Source of the DNA: Herbaspirillum frisingense GSF30
GTDB taxonomy: Bacteria > Pseudomonadota > Gammaproteobacteria > Burkholderiales > Burkholderiaceae_D
Assembly (NCBI RefSeq): GCF_000300975.2
Contig: NZ_AEEC02000011.1
Span: forward strand, 1-64,000
Direction of reading: 5' to 3'
Length of the DNA stretch: 64,000 bases
Position numbers and translations under genes: made by a program. Position 1 is the first letter of the stretch; each line of letters begins with the position of its first letter. The notes beneath the pieces are model-generated. The model searched no databases and was not told the origin of the DNA. It saw only the letters and a program-made list of their open reading frames with translations. This document shows positions 18,359 to 26,848 of the stretch, piece by piece.

Positions 18359-21076
18359 ATGCCTGTTCATCAACGATCCCTGGTCGACGCCACCACCTCC
18401 CGCTACTACACCCGCTGGACCCAGGCCGACGCCGCCCGCCCGGCCCTGGTCCTGGCCGCCGCCGCCCAGCCCATGGACCGTGCCGGCATGCAGCAGCGCC
18501 TGCAGGTCGAGCTCGACGCCGGCCTGGCGCTGCCGGCGGCCATGCGGCGCCTGCGCAACCTGATCATCTGCGCCCTGATCACGCGCGACCTCGACGGCCG
18601 TGCCGACCTGGCCGAAGTGGTGGCAACCATGACCGGCTTTGCCGATTTTGCCGTGCAGACCCATCTGGCCGCGCTGATGCAGGAACAGACTGCCCTCTAC
18701 GGCCAGCCCATCGGCGAGGAGTCCGGCCGCCCGCAGGAAATGATCGTGCTGGGCATGGGCAAGCTGGGCGGGGGCGAACTCAACGTGTCCTCCGACATCG
18801 ACCTCATCTTCGTCTACCCGGAAGATGGCGACACCCGGGCCGAGGCCGGCCAGAAGTCGCTGTCCAACCATGAGTTCTTCGTGCGCCTGGGCAAGAAACT
18901 CATCGGCGCCCTGGCCGAGATCACCGAAGACGGCTTCACCTTCCGGGTCGACATGGCGCTGCGCCCCAACGGCAACTCCGGCCCGCTGGTGGCCAGCTTC
19001 AACATGGTCGAGGAATACCTGGTGCGCCAGGGCCGCGAATGGGAGCGCTATGCCTGGACCAAGGCCCGTGCCCTGACCGGCACACCGGAGGATATTGCCA
19101 CCCTGGAGGCGATCAGCCGCCCCTTCATCTTCCGCCGCTACCTGGACTTCGGCTCCATCGACGCCCTGCGCTCCATGCACGGCCAGATCCGCGCCGAGGT
19201 CAAGCGCCAGGAGGCCCTGCACCCGGACCGCAGCAACAACGTCAAGCTGGGTCGGGGGGGCATCCGCGAGATCGAGTTCACCAGCCAGGTGTTCCAGCTG
19301 ATCCGGGGCGGGCGCGACGTGGAACTGCGCGACCGCTCCACCCGCATCACCCTGCGCACCCTGGCCGCCAAGGAACTGCTGGCGCCCGAGGTGGTGCAGC
19401 AACTGCTGGACGCCTACAGCTTCCTGCGTGACCTCGAACACCGCCTGCAATACCTGGAAGACGCCCAGACCCACACCCTGCCCGTCAATCCCGACGACCT
19501 GCTGCTGGTGGCCCAGATGATGGGCTACCCGGACAGCGCGGCCCTGCTGCTTGAGCTGGAAGGCCAGCGCGCCATCGTCGCCGCCCAGTTCGACGCCATC
19601 TTCGCCGACAAGCAGTCCGGCGAAAGCGAAGCCGATGGCCCGGCCGTGAGCGTGAGCGAGAACGACAACCTGGAAGGCCTGGCCGACGCCCTGCGCCTGG
19701 TCGGCTTCCCGGAAGACGACGTCGAGGACGGTGCCCGGCGCCTGCACCTGACCTGGCAATCGCCGCGCATGCAGAGCCTGCCCGAGGCCAGCCGCAACCG
19801 GCTCAATACGGTCATCAACAACTGCCTGCCGCTGCTGGCAGCACTGCACTACGACGAACTGCCGGCCCTGGGACGGCTGCTGGATTTCCTTGAAGCCATT
19901 GCCCGCCGCGCCGCCTATCTGGCACTCCTGACCGAATATCCCTACGCCCTGCAGCGCCTGGTGCGCATGATCGGCGCCAGCGGCTGGGCCGCCACCTACC
20001 TGACGCGTCACCCCCTGCTGCTGGACGAACTGCTGGACGACCGCAACCTCAAGGCCGCCTCCGACTGGGCCGCCTTCTCCGACAACTGCCGGCGCCAGCT
20101 GGCCACGGCCGAAGGCGACACCGAACGCCAGCTCGACATCCTGCGCGAACTGCACCATGCCGAACAGTTCCGCCTGCTGGCGCAGGATCTGGAAGGCGAC
20201 CTGTCGGTGGAAAAGCTGGCCGATGAACTCTCCGCCCTGGCCGACGTACTGGTGCAGGTGACCATCGAAGCGGTCTGGGGCACTATCACCCAGCGCCACC
20301 GCGAGGTCCCGCAGTTCGCCGTGATCGCCTACGGCAAGCTGGGTGGCAAGGAACTGGGCTATGCCTCCGACCTGGACGTGGTCTTCCTCTACGATGATGA
20401 CGACCAGGAAGCCCCGGCCCTCTACGCCAAGCTGGCGCAGCGCTTCATCACCTGGATGACCAGCCACACCCCGGCCGGCACCCTGTTCGACATCGACATC
20501 GCCCTTCGTCCGGACGGCGCCAGCGGCCTGCTGGTGTCGCCGCTGTCGGCGTTCGAGAAATACCAGCTCAACGCCGCCTGGATCTGGGAACACCAGGCCC
20601 TCACCCGCGCCCGTTTCTGTGCCGGCGACAGCGCCATCGGCGAACGTTTCGAGGCGCTGCGCGAGCGCGTGCTGCGCCAGCCGCGCGACGCCGACAAGCT
20701 GGAAGAGGAAGTGCTTTCCATGCGGCGCCGCATGCGCGACGCCCATCCCAACCGCAGCATGATGTTCGACCTCAAGCACGACGAGGGCGGCATGATCGAC
20801 ATCGAATTCATGGTGCAGTACCTGGTCCTGCGCCATGCCTGCGACCACCCGCAGCTGACCGGCGACATCGGCAACATCGCGCTGTTGAAGCTGGCGGCGC
20901 AGCTGGGGTTGATCGATGCCCTCATGGCCGACGAGGCGGCCAACGCCTATCGCCTCTTCCGCAAGCTGCAGCACCAGATCCGGCTACAGGGCTCGGACCG
21001 GGCGCATATCGACGCCATCCGCGTGGAGCATGAACGTGCCTGCGTGATCCGGCTGTGGCAGCAGGTGTTCGGTTGA
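18359..21076 (+). CDS. glnE: bifunctional glutamine synthetase adenylyltransferase/deadenylase
   Basis: Adenylylates and de-adenylylates glutamine synthetase under control of PII, tuning nitrogen assimilation. The 905-residue protein has both nucleotidyltransferase domains: the N-terminal removase with GMGKLGGGELN...SSDIDLIF, and the C-terminal adenylylase with AYGKLGGKELGYASDLDVVFLY. GGAG lies about 13 nt before the ATG; a TTG at 18317 would extend it by 14 residues. A TAGAAT box (18220-18225) in the gap to the divergent yhdP could be its -10. Its presence fits tight nitrogen control, relevant to the sigma-54 promoter of the cluster at 26.8 kb. Confidence 0.96.
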   Translation: MPVHQRSLVDATTSRYYTRWTQADAARPALVLAAAAQPMDRAGMQQRLQVELDAGLALPAAMRRLRNLIICALITRDLDGRADLAEVVATMTGFADFAVQTHLAALMQEQTALYGQPIGEESGRPQEMIVLGMGKLGGGELNVSSDIDLIFVYPEDGDTRAEAGQKSLSNHEFFVRLGKKLIGALAEITEDGFTFRVDMALRPNGNSGPLVASFNMVEEYLVRQGREWERYAWTKARALTGTPEDIATLEAISRPFIFRRYLDFGSIDALRSMHGQIRAEVKRQEALHPDRSNNVKLGRGGIREIEFTSQVFQLIRGGRDVELRDRSTRITLRTLAAKELLAPEVVQQLLDAYSFLRDLEHRLQYLEDAQTHTLPVNPDDLLLVAQMMGYPDSAALLLELEGQRAIVAAQFDAIFADKQSGESEADGPAVSVSENDNLEGLADALRLVGFPEDDVEDGARRLHLTWQSPRMQSLPEASRNRLNTVINNCLPLLAALHYDELPALGRLLDFLEAIARRAAYLALLTEYPYALQRLVRMIGASGWAATYLTRHPLLLDELLDDRNLKAASDWAAFSDNCRRQLATAEGDTERQLDILRELHHAEQFRLLAQDLEGDLSVEKLADELSALADVLVQVTIEAVWGTITQRHREVPQFAVIAYGKLGGKELGYASDLDVVFLYDDDDQEAPALYAKLAQRFITWMTSHTPAGTLFDIDIALRPDGASGLLVSPLSAFEKYQLNAAWIWEHQALTRARFCAGDSAIGERFEALRERVLRQPRDADKLEEEVLSMRRRMRDAHPNRSMMFDLKHDEGGMIDIEFMVQYLVLRHACDHPQLTGDIGNIALLKLAAQLGLIDALMADEAANAYRLFRKLQHQIRLQGSDRAHIDAIRVEHERACVIRLWQQVFG

Positions 21077-21100
21077 AATGGCCATGTCGGCGCAAAAGTG

Positions 21101-21138
21101 AAAAAAAAGGGATGCACCGGCCGGTGCATCCCTCTTTC
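21101..21138. terminator. bidirectional terminator between glnE and lipoprotein gene
   Basis: Perfect 24-nt palindrome GGGATGCACCGG / CCGGTGCATCCC with seven A residues on its left, so it has a strong T-run for the minus-strand lipoprotein gene and a weaker one for glnE. Confidence 0.85.
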
Positions 21139-21167
21139 CTGAAGGCGAACTGATCGCCAGGTGAAGA

Positions 21168-21686
21168 TCAGTACTTGGGTGGCTGTTTGTCTTCGCGGCT
21201 GGCGCGACGATCGCTCGTGCTGCTGTCGCGGGAGGACGAGGAGCTTTCGCGGTCACGCGAGCGGGCGTTGTCGCGATTGGCATCACGTTCGCGGGCACGG
21301 CTGCTGCGATCGCTGTCCTTGGCATCCTTGTCCTTCCCATCTTTTCCCTTGGCGTCATCCTTGGCCGCATCGGCCGCGGGTGCCGGCGCCGGCGGCGTCA
21401 CGGTCTGGATGCCCTTGGCCGCCATGTATTCGTGCATGTCCTTCCAGCCGGTGAAGATGCCGGCCTTCAGGGCATCGGGATTGCGCTGGTAGCAGTCTTC
21501 CAGGCTCTGGCCGGCCTGGCGGCAGCCGGCGCCCAGCGCGATGCCCTCGGCCTTGGCCTCTTCCGGGGTCTGCTTGGGCTTGGTGAAGCTGCTGACATAG
21601 TCGCACGCGGACAGCGACAGGCTGACGGCGGATATCAAGGCCAGGTTGGCCAACAGGCGACGGGCCTGGGATGAGCTTGCTGACAT
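21168..21686 (-). CDS. putative lipoprotein with charged disordered tail
   Basis: Not assigned to a named family. From the ATG at 21686 (with GAGGG upstream) the protein has 172 residues. A signal peptide ends in the lipobox LSAC, so it should be lipid-anchored. The middle (GAGCRQAGQSLEDCYQRNP) holds two Cys residues and resembles small DUF-type periplasmic lipoproteins with a possible disulfide. The last ~65 residues are almost only Asp, Lys, Arg, Ser and Glu, probably disordered. It stands alone between the glnE terminator and gapA. Confidence 0.7.
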   Translation of the reverse strand: MSASSSQARRLLANLALISAVSLSLSACDYVSSFTKPKQTPEEAKAEGIALGAGCRQAGQSLEDCYQRNPDALKAGIFTGWKDMHEYMAAKGIQTVTPPAPAPAADAAKDDAKGKDGKDKDAKDSDRSSRARERDANRDNARSRDRESSSSSRDSSTSDRRASREDKQPPKY

Positions 21687-21932
21687 GCGTTCCCTCGTTG
21701 GGTCGGTTGCTCTTGTTGTTGACGGGCCTGCGGCCCTTGGCGGCAAACGGACAAAAGGCCATTGCAAGCGACGCTCGCAACAGCCTTCTGATCCTTTTGC
21801 AGGCTGATCCGTCTATTTTCACCTCGGCAAGCAGGCTTGCATACGAGGAAAAGAAGCCGAAACAGCCCTGAAATTGACGCTCCCGGCCAGGGAACCCCGG
21901 CCGGTGCGCCTTGACACGCGTACTGACAGGCC

Positions 21933-22946
21933 TTACTTGGCGGTCGCCAGGGCGACGGTCGTGTCCAGCATGCGGTTGGAGAAGCCCCACTCGTTGTCGT
22001 ACCAGGACGACACCTTCACCAGACGGCCGGAGACCTTGGTCAGGGTGGCGTCGAAGTTGGACGATGCCGGGTTGTGGTTGAAGTCCACCGACACCAGCGG
22101 CTCGGTGTTGTAGGTCAGGATGCCCTTCAACGGACCGGCTTCTGCAGCGGCCTTCAGGACGGCATTGACTTCCTCCACGGTGGTGTCGCGCGAGGCCACG
22201 AAGGACAGGTCCACCAGCGAGACGTTGATGGTCGGCACGCGGATGGCGAAACCGTCCAGCTTGCCGTTCAGTTCCGGCAACACCAGGCCGACCGCGGCAG
22301 CAGCGCCGGTCTTGGTCGGGATCATGGACTGGGTGGCCGAACGGGCGCGACGCAGGTCTTCGTGATACACGTCGGTCAGCACCTGGTCGTTGGTGTAGGC
22401 GTGGATGGTGGTCATCAGGCCGGTTTCCAGGCCGATCTTTTCGTGCAGCGGCTGCACCAGCGGTGCCAGGCAGTTGGTGGTGCAAGAGGCGTTGGAGATG
22501 ACGGTGTCGGACGCCTTCAGCACCTGGTGGTTCACGCCGAAGACGACGGTGGCGTCCACGTCCTTGCCGCCCGGAGCGGAGATGATCACCTTCTTGGCGC
22601 CGCCCTTGATGTGGGCGCTGGCCTTTTCCTTGGTGGTGAAGAAGCCGGTGCATTCCAGCACCACGTCCACACCCAGCTCGCCCCAGGGCAGCTCGGCCGG
22701 ATTGCGCTGGGCCAGCACCTTGATGCGGTCGCCGTTGACGACGATGGAATCGCCATCGACGGTCACGGTGCCGGGGAACTTGCCGTGGGCGGTGTCGTAC
22801 TGGGTCAGGTGGGCATTGGTCTTCGGATCGCCCAGGTCGTTGATGGCGACGATTTCGATATCGTGCTTCTTGCCGCCTTCGTAGTGGGCGCGCAGGATAT
22901 TGCGGCCGATACGGCCATAACCGTTGATTGCTACGCGAATGGTCAT
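21933..22946 (-). CDS. gapA: glyceraldehyde-3-phosphate dehydrogenase
   Basis: Glycolytic/gluconeogenic enzyme oxidising glyceraldehyde 3-phosphate with phosphate and NAD. From the ATG at 22946 (GAGGAG upstream) the protein has 337 residues. The Rossmann motif [10 protein letters not shown], the NAD-selecting Asp in AINDLGD, and the catalytic Cys155 in SNASCTTNC are all present. It is the last gene of the tkt-GNAT-gapA unit, a Calvin/pentose-type pairing common in betaproteobacteria. 149 bp separate it from the GNAT gene, so it may also have its own promoter. Confidence 0.97.
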   Translation of the reverse strand: MTIRVAINGYGRIGRNILRAHYEGGKKHDIEIVAINDLGDPKTNAHLTQYDTAHGKFPGTVTVDGDSIVVNGDRIKVLAQRNPAELPWGELGVDVVLECTGFFTTKEKASAHIKGGAKKVIISAPGGKDVDATVVFGVNHQVLKASDTVISNASCTTNCLAPLVQPLHEKIGLETGLMTTIHAYTNDQVLTDVYHEDLRRARSATQSMIPTKTGAAAAVGLVLPELNGKLDGFAIRVPTINVSLVDLSFVASRDTTVEEVNAVLKAAAEAGPLKGILTYNTEPLVSVDFNHNPASSNFDATLTKVSGRLVKVSSWYDNEWGFSNRMLDTTVALATAK

Positions 22947-23095
22947 GCTGTTCTCCTCAAGTAGTAAAAATCGATGCAAACCGATAGCCGGTAAAGCGAC
23001 CTGCCCGTCAGCCTACGCCCTTGCGGCGCACTGGCCCGGTCATGATTCCGCCTTTTCCGGCCTTCCTGCCGTTCTTGTTCTTACCGCATCCACGC

Positions 23096-23623
23096 TCAGG
23101 ACTTCAGCTGGCGCCAGACGAAACCGATTTCGTCCAGTTCACTGCCATCATCCCAGGTGAAGGTTTGTTCATAAAGCCTTTCGGCCCCCAGCGACTCGAA
23201 AAATTCCCCGGCGCCTTCGTTCTTGCTCAATACCCACGCCATCAGGCCGGTCGCGCCGGCGCTGATGAGAGTGGCCGCGACATTGGCCAGCAGGCGCTTG
23301 CCCAGGCCACGGCGCTGTTCATCGGGCAGCACGCAGATCGCGGTCAGCTCGGCATCGCAGCCGAAGCGGGCTTCGGCCAGCGTCATGCCGGAGGCAAAAC
23401 CGATGATCTCGCCACCACTCTCGGCCACGAAGGTACAGGCCGCATCCGAGGAGGCTTCCAGCACCTGTTCCCACAGCTTGACGCTTTCCTCGGGCTTCAA
23501 ATGGTCGAGGTAGCTGTCCGGCACCAGGCCGCGATAGCTGGCACGCCAGGCGTCGATGCGCACACCGGCGATGGACGCCGCATCACCCTTGCGGGCAAGG
23601 CGGATCAGGACCTGCTCGCTCAT
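23096..23623 (-). CDS. GNAT-family N-acetyltransferase
   Basis: Acetyl-CoA-dependent acyltransferase of unknown substrate. The 175-residue protein shows the GNAT fold: a first strand with IRLARKGDAASIAGV, then ELTAICVLPDEQRRGLGKRLLANV, with the acetyl-CoA pyrophosphate loop QRRGLGKRL. It starts 14 bp after the tkt stop; a TTG overlapping that stop is an alternative start. It lies between tkt and gapA on the same strand, so it is probably co-expressed with central carbon enzymes. Whether it modifies them is unknown. Confidence 0.82.
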   Translation of the reverse strand: MSEQVLIRLARKGDAASIAGVRIDAWRASYRGLVPDSYLDHLKPEESVKLWEQVLEASSDAACTFVAESGGEIIGFASGMTLAEARFGCDAELTAICVLPDEQRRGLGKRLLANVAATLISAGATGLMAWVLSKNEGAGEFFESLGAERLYEQTFTWDDGSELDEIGFVWRQLKS

Positions 23624-23637
23624 GGCTGGCGTAGCGC

Positions 23638-25632
23638 TCAAGCCAGCACTGCCTTGGCCTTGGCCACCACGTTTTCGACGGTGAAGCCGAAGTGCTTGAA
23701 CAGCACGCCGGCCGGTGCCGATTCGCCGAAGGTGTCGATACCGACCACGGCGCCTTCCAGGCCCACGTACTTGTACCAGAAGGCGGTCACGCCGGCCTCG
23801 ATGGCCACGCGCGGGATGCCACGCGGCAGCACCGATGCCTTGTAGGCCGAATCCTGGCGGTCGAACACGTCGGTCGAGGGCATCGAGACGATACGCACGG
23901 CGATGCCTTCGGCGCTCAGCGCATCGGCGGCCTTGGTGGCCAGCTCGATTTCGGAACCGGTAGCGATCAGCACCACCTTGGCATTGGGCGCATCACGCAG
24001 CACGTAGCCGCCACGGGCGATGTCCTTGACCTGGGCGTCGGTACGCTCCTGGAAGGGCAGGTTCTGGCGCGAGAAGATCAGGGTGCTGGGACCATCGTTG
24101 CGCTTGATCGACTCGGCCCAGGCCACCGCGGTCTCGGTGGTGTCGCACGGACGCCAGTTGTCCAGGTTGGGGATCAGGCGCAGGCTGGAGACGTGTTCCA
24201 CCGACTGGTGGGTGGGGCCGTCTTCGCCCAGGCCGATGGAGTCGTGGGTGAACACGAACAGCGAACGGATCTTCATCAGCGCGGCCATGCGCAGGGCATT
24301 GCGGCTGTAGTCGGAGAAGGTCAGGAAGGTCGCGCCGAAGGGCAGGTAGCCGCCATGCAGGGCGATACCGTTCATCATGGCGCTCATGCCGAACTCGCGC
24401 ACACCGTAGTTGATGTGGTTGCCGCGCTGGTCGGCGCGCACGGCCACCGATTCCTTCCAGTTGGTCAGGTTCGAGCCGGTCAGGTCGGCCGAGCCGCCCA
24501 GGAATTCCGGCAGTGCCTGCGCATAGGCCTGGATGGCGTTCTGGCTGGCCTTGCGGGTGGCGATGGTTTCCTTCTTTTCCAGCGTGGAATTGATGTAGGC
24601 GGTCACCGTCGATTCGAACGCGGCCGGCAGTTCGCCCTTCAGGCGGCGCAGCAGTTCGGCGGCTTCGGCCGGGAACTGGGCGGCGTAGGTATCGAAGGTC
24701 TGCTTCCAGCTGGATTCGAAGTCGGCACCGGTGGCCTTGGCATCCCAGGCGGCGTAGACATCGGCCGGGATCTCGAAGGGAGCAGAGGGCCAGCCCAGCG
24801 CTTCGCGCACGGCAGCGATTTCCTTGTCACCCAGGGCGGCGCCGTGCACCTTGTCGGTACCGGCCAGGTTGGGCGAACCCTTGCCGATGACGGTGCGGCA
24901 GCAGATCAGGGTCGGCTTGTCGGCCAGCTTGGCCTGGTGGATGGCGGCGCTGACCGCCTCGACGTTGTGGCCGTCCACGGCCGGGATGACGTTCCAGCCG
25001 TAGGCTTCGAAGCGCTTCGGGGTGTCGTCCTTGAACCAGCCTTCGACGTGGCCGTCGATGGAGATGCCGTTGTCGTCATACAGCACGATCAGCTTGGACA
25101 GGTTCAGCACGCCCGCCAGCGAGCAGGCCTCGTGCGAGATGCCTTCCATCAGGCAGCCATCGCCGACGAAGGCGTAGGTGTAATGATCGACCACGGACAG
25201 GCCGGGCTTGTTGAATTCGGCCGCCAGCAGCTTTTCGGCCAGCGCCATGCCCACGGCATTGGTGATGCCCTGGCCCAGCGGGCCGGTGGTGGTTTCCACG
25301 CCCGGGGTGATGTGCACTTCGGGGTGGCCGGCAGTCTTGGAATGCAGCTGGCGGAAGTTCTTGATGTCGTCCATCGACAGGTCGTAGCCGGTCAGGTGCA
25401 GCAGCGCGTACTGCAGCATGGAGCCGTGGCCGTTGGAGAGCACGAAGCGGTCGCGGTTGGCCCACTGCGGATTGGCCGGATTGTGGCGATAGTGCTTGGC
25501 CCACAGGGCGACTGCGATTTCGGCCATCCCCATCGGCATGCCCGGGTGACCGGAATTGGCTTTCTGAACTGCGTCCATCGCCAGCGCGCGGATCGCGTTG
25601 GCCATCTTGTCGGTGGGGAGAGTGGAAATCAT
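23638..25632 (-). CDS. tkt: transketolase
   Basis: Thiamine diphosphate enzyme moving two-carbon units in the pentose phosphate pathway. From the ATG at 25632 it has 664 residues, the usual transketolase length; longer in-frame starts upstream add an unrelated tail. Visible motifs include [15 protein letters not shown], the ThDP/Mg motif [13 protein letters not shown], and the central pyrimidine domain with [16 protein letters not shown]. It is first of a tkt-GNAT-gapA unit. ThDP-binding residues appear intact. Confidence 0.96.
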   Translation of the reverse strand: MISTLPTDKMANAIRALAMDAVQKANSGHPGMPMGMAEIAVALWAKHYRHNPANPQWANRDRFVLSNGHGSMLQYALLHLTGYDLSMDDIKNFRQLHSKTAGHPEVHITPGVETTTGPLGQGITNAVGMALAEKLLAAEFNKPGLSVVDHYTYAFVGDGCLMEGISHEACSLAGVLNLSKLIVLYDDNGISIDGHVEGWFKDDTPKRFEAYGWNVIPAVDGHNVEAVSAAIHQAKLADKPTLICCRTVIGKGSPNLAGTDKVHGAALGDKEIAAVREALGWPSAPFEIPADVYAAWDAKATGADFESSWKQTFDTYAAQFPAEAAELLRRLKGELPAAFESTVTAYINSTLEKKETIATRKASQNAIQAYAQALPEFLGGSADLTGSNLTNWKESVAVRADQRGNHINYGVREFGMSAMMNGIALHGGYLPFGATFLTFSDYSRNALRMAALMKIRSLFVFTHDSIGLGEDGPTHQSVEHVSSLRLIPNLDNWRPCDTTETAVAWAESIKRNDGPSTLIFSRQNLPFQERTDAQVKDIARGGYVLRDAPNAKVVLIATGSEIELATKAADALSAEGIAVRIVSMPSTDVFDRQDSAYKASVLPRGIPRVAIEAGVTAFWYKYVGLEGAVVGIDTFGESAPAGVLFKHFGFTVENVVAKAKAVLA

Positions 25633-25853
25633 GTCGATGTCTGTGTGTGCTGTGCTGGAGGCGCCGACTGGCGCATGAATCGGGTTCTGAAGCCAAAGCG
25701 CCCGCCCGGAATACCCGGGACAAGCGCGGGGCCGTATTTTACCAGAGTGCGTCGGGGGGATTAAAATTCGGGGTCGGCCTATGAATCGTCTGACAAGATT
25801 TTTCGATGTTTCTTGCATTTTCTTGATCTCCCTCGCCCCCAGGACCCTGCCCC

Positions 25854-26579
25854 ATGCCTCGTTTCTATTTCCCGCACCCCCTGGCGATCGGTTCGGCCGT
25901 GGTCCTGCCCGAGCAGATCGCCCACCACGTGCAGGTGCTGCGCCTGCAGCCGGGCGACACCATCACCCTCTTCAATGGCGAAGGAGGTGAATACACCGCC
26001 AGCCTGACCGCCATCGAGAAGAAGCGCGCCCACGCCGAACCCAAGACCTTTTCCCCGCGCGAAGCCGAGCTGCCCTATGGCCTGACCCTGGCCCAGGCCC
26101 TGCCCGAAGGGTCGAAGATGGACTGGATCATCGAAAAAGCCGTGGAACTGGGCGCCACCGCCCTCCAGCCGCTGGCCGCCCAACGTTGCGTGGTACGGCT
26201 CTCGGGCGAACGCGCCGAGAAGAAGCAGGCCCACTGGCAAGGCATCATCCACGCCGCCGCCGAACAATGTGGCCGCAACCGCCTGCCGCATCTGGCCGAA
26301 GTGACCGACTTCAAGCGCTGGATCGCCCAGAGCGACCTGCACCGGCGCATCCTGCTCTCGCCCCGCGGCGAGCAGCCGCTCTCCGGCTGGGCCCGCCATC
26401 ACCCGCCGCAGGCAGTGACGCTGGTGGTCGGCCCGGAAGGCGGCTTCAGCGAGGAAGAAGAAAACCTGGCCTGCGCCCAGGGCGCGCTGATGCTGTCCAT
26501 GGGCAGCCGCGTGCTGCGCACCGAGACCGCCGGGCTGGCCGCCCTGGCCGCCCTGAATGCGGTATGGGGCGAACTGTAA
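25854..26579 (+). CDS. rsmE: 16S rRNA m3U1498 methyltransferase
   Basis: SPOUT-class methyltransferase that methylates U1498 of 16S rRNA with S-adenosylmethionine. The 241-residue protein begins with the RsmE PUA-like part ([14 protein letters not shown]) and ends with the knotted SAM site: [12 protein letters not shown] and [19 protein letters not shown]. It is divergent from tkt with 221 bp between the starts. A hairpin (26656-26700) follows, then the accessory nitrogen cluster begins. Confidence 0.95.
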   Translation: MPRFYFPHPLAIGSAVVLPEQIAHHVQVLRLQPGDTITLFNGEGGEYTASLTAIEKKRAHAEPKTFSPREAELPYGLTLAQALPEGSKMDWIIEKAVELGATALQPLAAQRCVVRLSGERAEKKQAHWQGIIHAAAEQCGRNRLPHLAEVTDFKRWIAQSDLHRRILLSPRGEQPLSGWARHHPPQAVTLVVGPEGGFSEEEENLACAQGALMLSMGSRVLRTETAGLAALAALNAVWGEL

Positions 26580-26655
26580 TCTCCGGCTGACCCGACTTGC
26601 CGATCTGCCGACCTGCCGCCTAAACGTGCAGACCCGCCGCACTTGAGGTGCAAAA

Positions 26656-26700
26656 ACGGCGCAGGCCTCACCAATTTGTCTCATCGACAAGCTGCGCCGT
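26656..26700. other. hairpin after rsmE
   Basis: ACGGCGCAG (26656-26664) and CTGCGCCGT (26692-26700) form a 9-bp stem. The loop holds a second 5-bp pairing, TTGTC/GACAA. No T-run follows on the plus strand, so terminator activity for rsmE is uncertain. Confidence 0.4.
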
Positions 26701-26792
26701 TGCTCCCATGACATCCTGCCGCGCGGCAATTTCCGCCGCAAAGCCGCTTCCCGCCTGACTTCCCCCTCCCACCGCAGCGCCTGACGATGGCC

Positions 26793-26808
26793 TGGCACGG
26801 CTTCTGCT
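26793..26808 (+). promoter_or_regulatory. sigma-54 promoter of the allophanate/biuret cluster
   Basis: TGGCACGGCTTCTGCT matches the sigma-54 consensus TGGCACG-N4-TTGCW at all fixed positions except one (C for the first T of TTGC), with GG and GC at the required spacing. The predicted start is near 26819, 30 nt upstream of atzF. This places the cluster under NtrC-type nitrogen control (inference). Confidence 0.7.
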
Positions 26809-26812
26809 TAAA

Positions 26813-26844
26813 GATATTCAATCTTGTATTCAAGTTTGAATATC
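26813..26844. promoter_or_regulatory. 32-bp palindrome over the atzF start site, candidate GntR operator
   Basis: Arms GATATTCAATCTTG and CAAGTTTGAATATC around TATT, with one mismatch in 14 pairs. It covers the predicted transcription start and ends 4 nt before the atzF ATG. The core CTTGTATTCAAG resembles TTGTATACAA-type sites of FCD-subfamily GntR regulators, one of which closes the cluster. Confidence 0.6.
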
Positions 26845-26848
26845 CAAA

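Noticed and set aside
21886-21904. CCGGCC/GGCCGG hairpin as terminator of gapA
   Set aside because: A stem is present on the gapA side of the gap, but no T-run follows on the minus strand, so it was not called.
26639-26651. GCAC-TTGAG-GTGC as an NtrC binding site upstream of the sigma-54 promoter
   Set aside because: The half-sites fit, but the spacing is 5 nt instead of the 7 expected between GCAC and GTGC. Kept as a weak possibility only.
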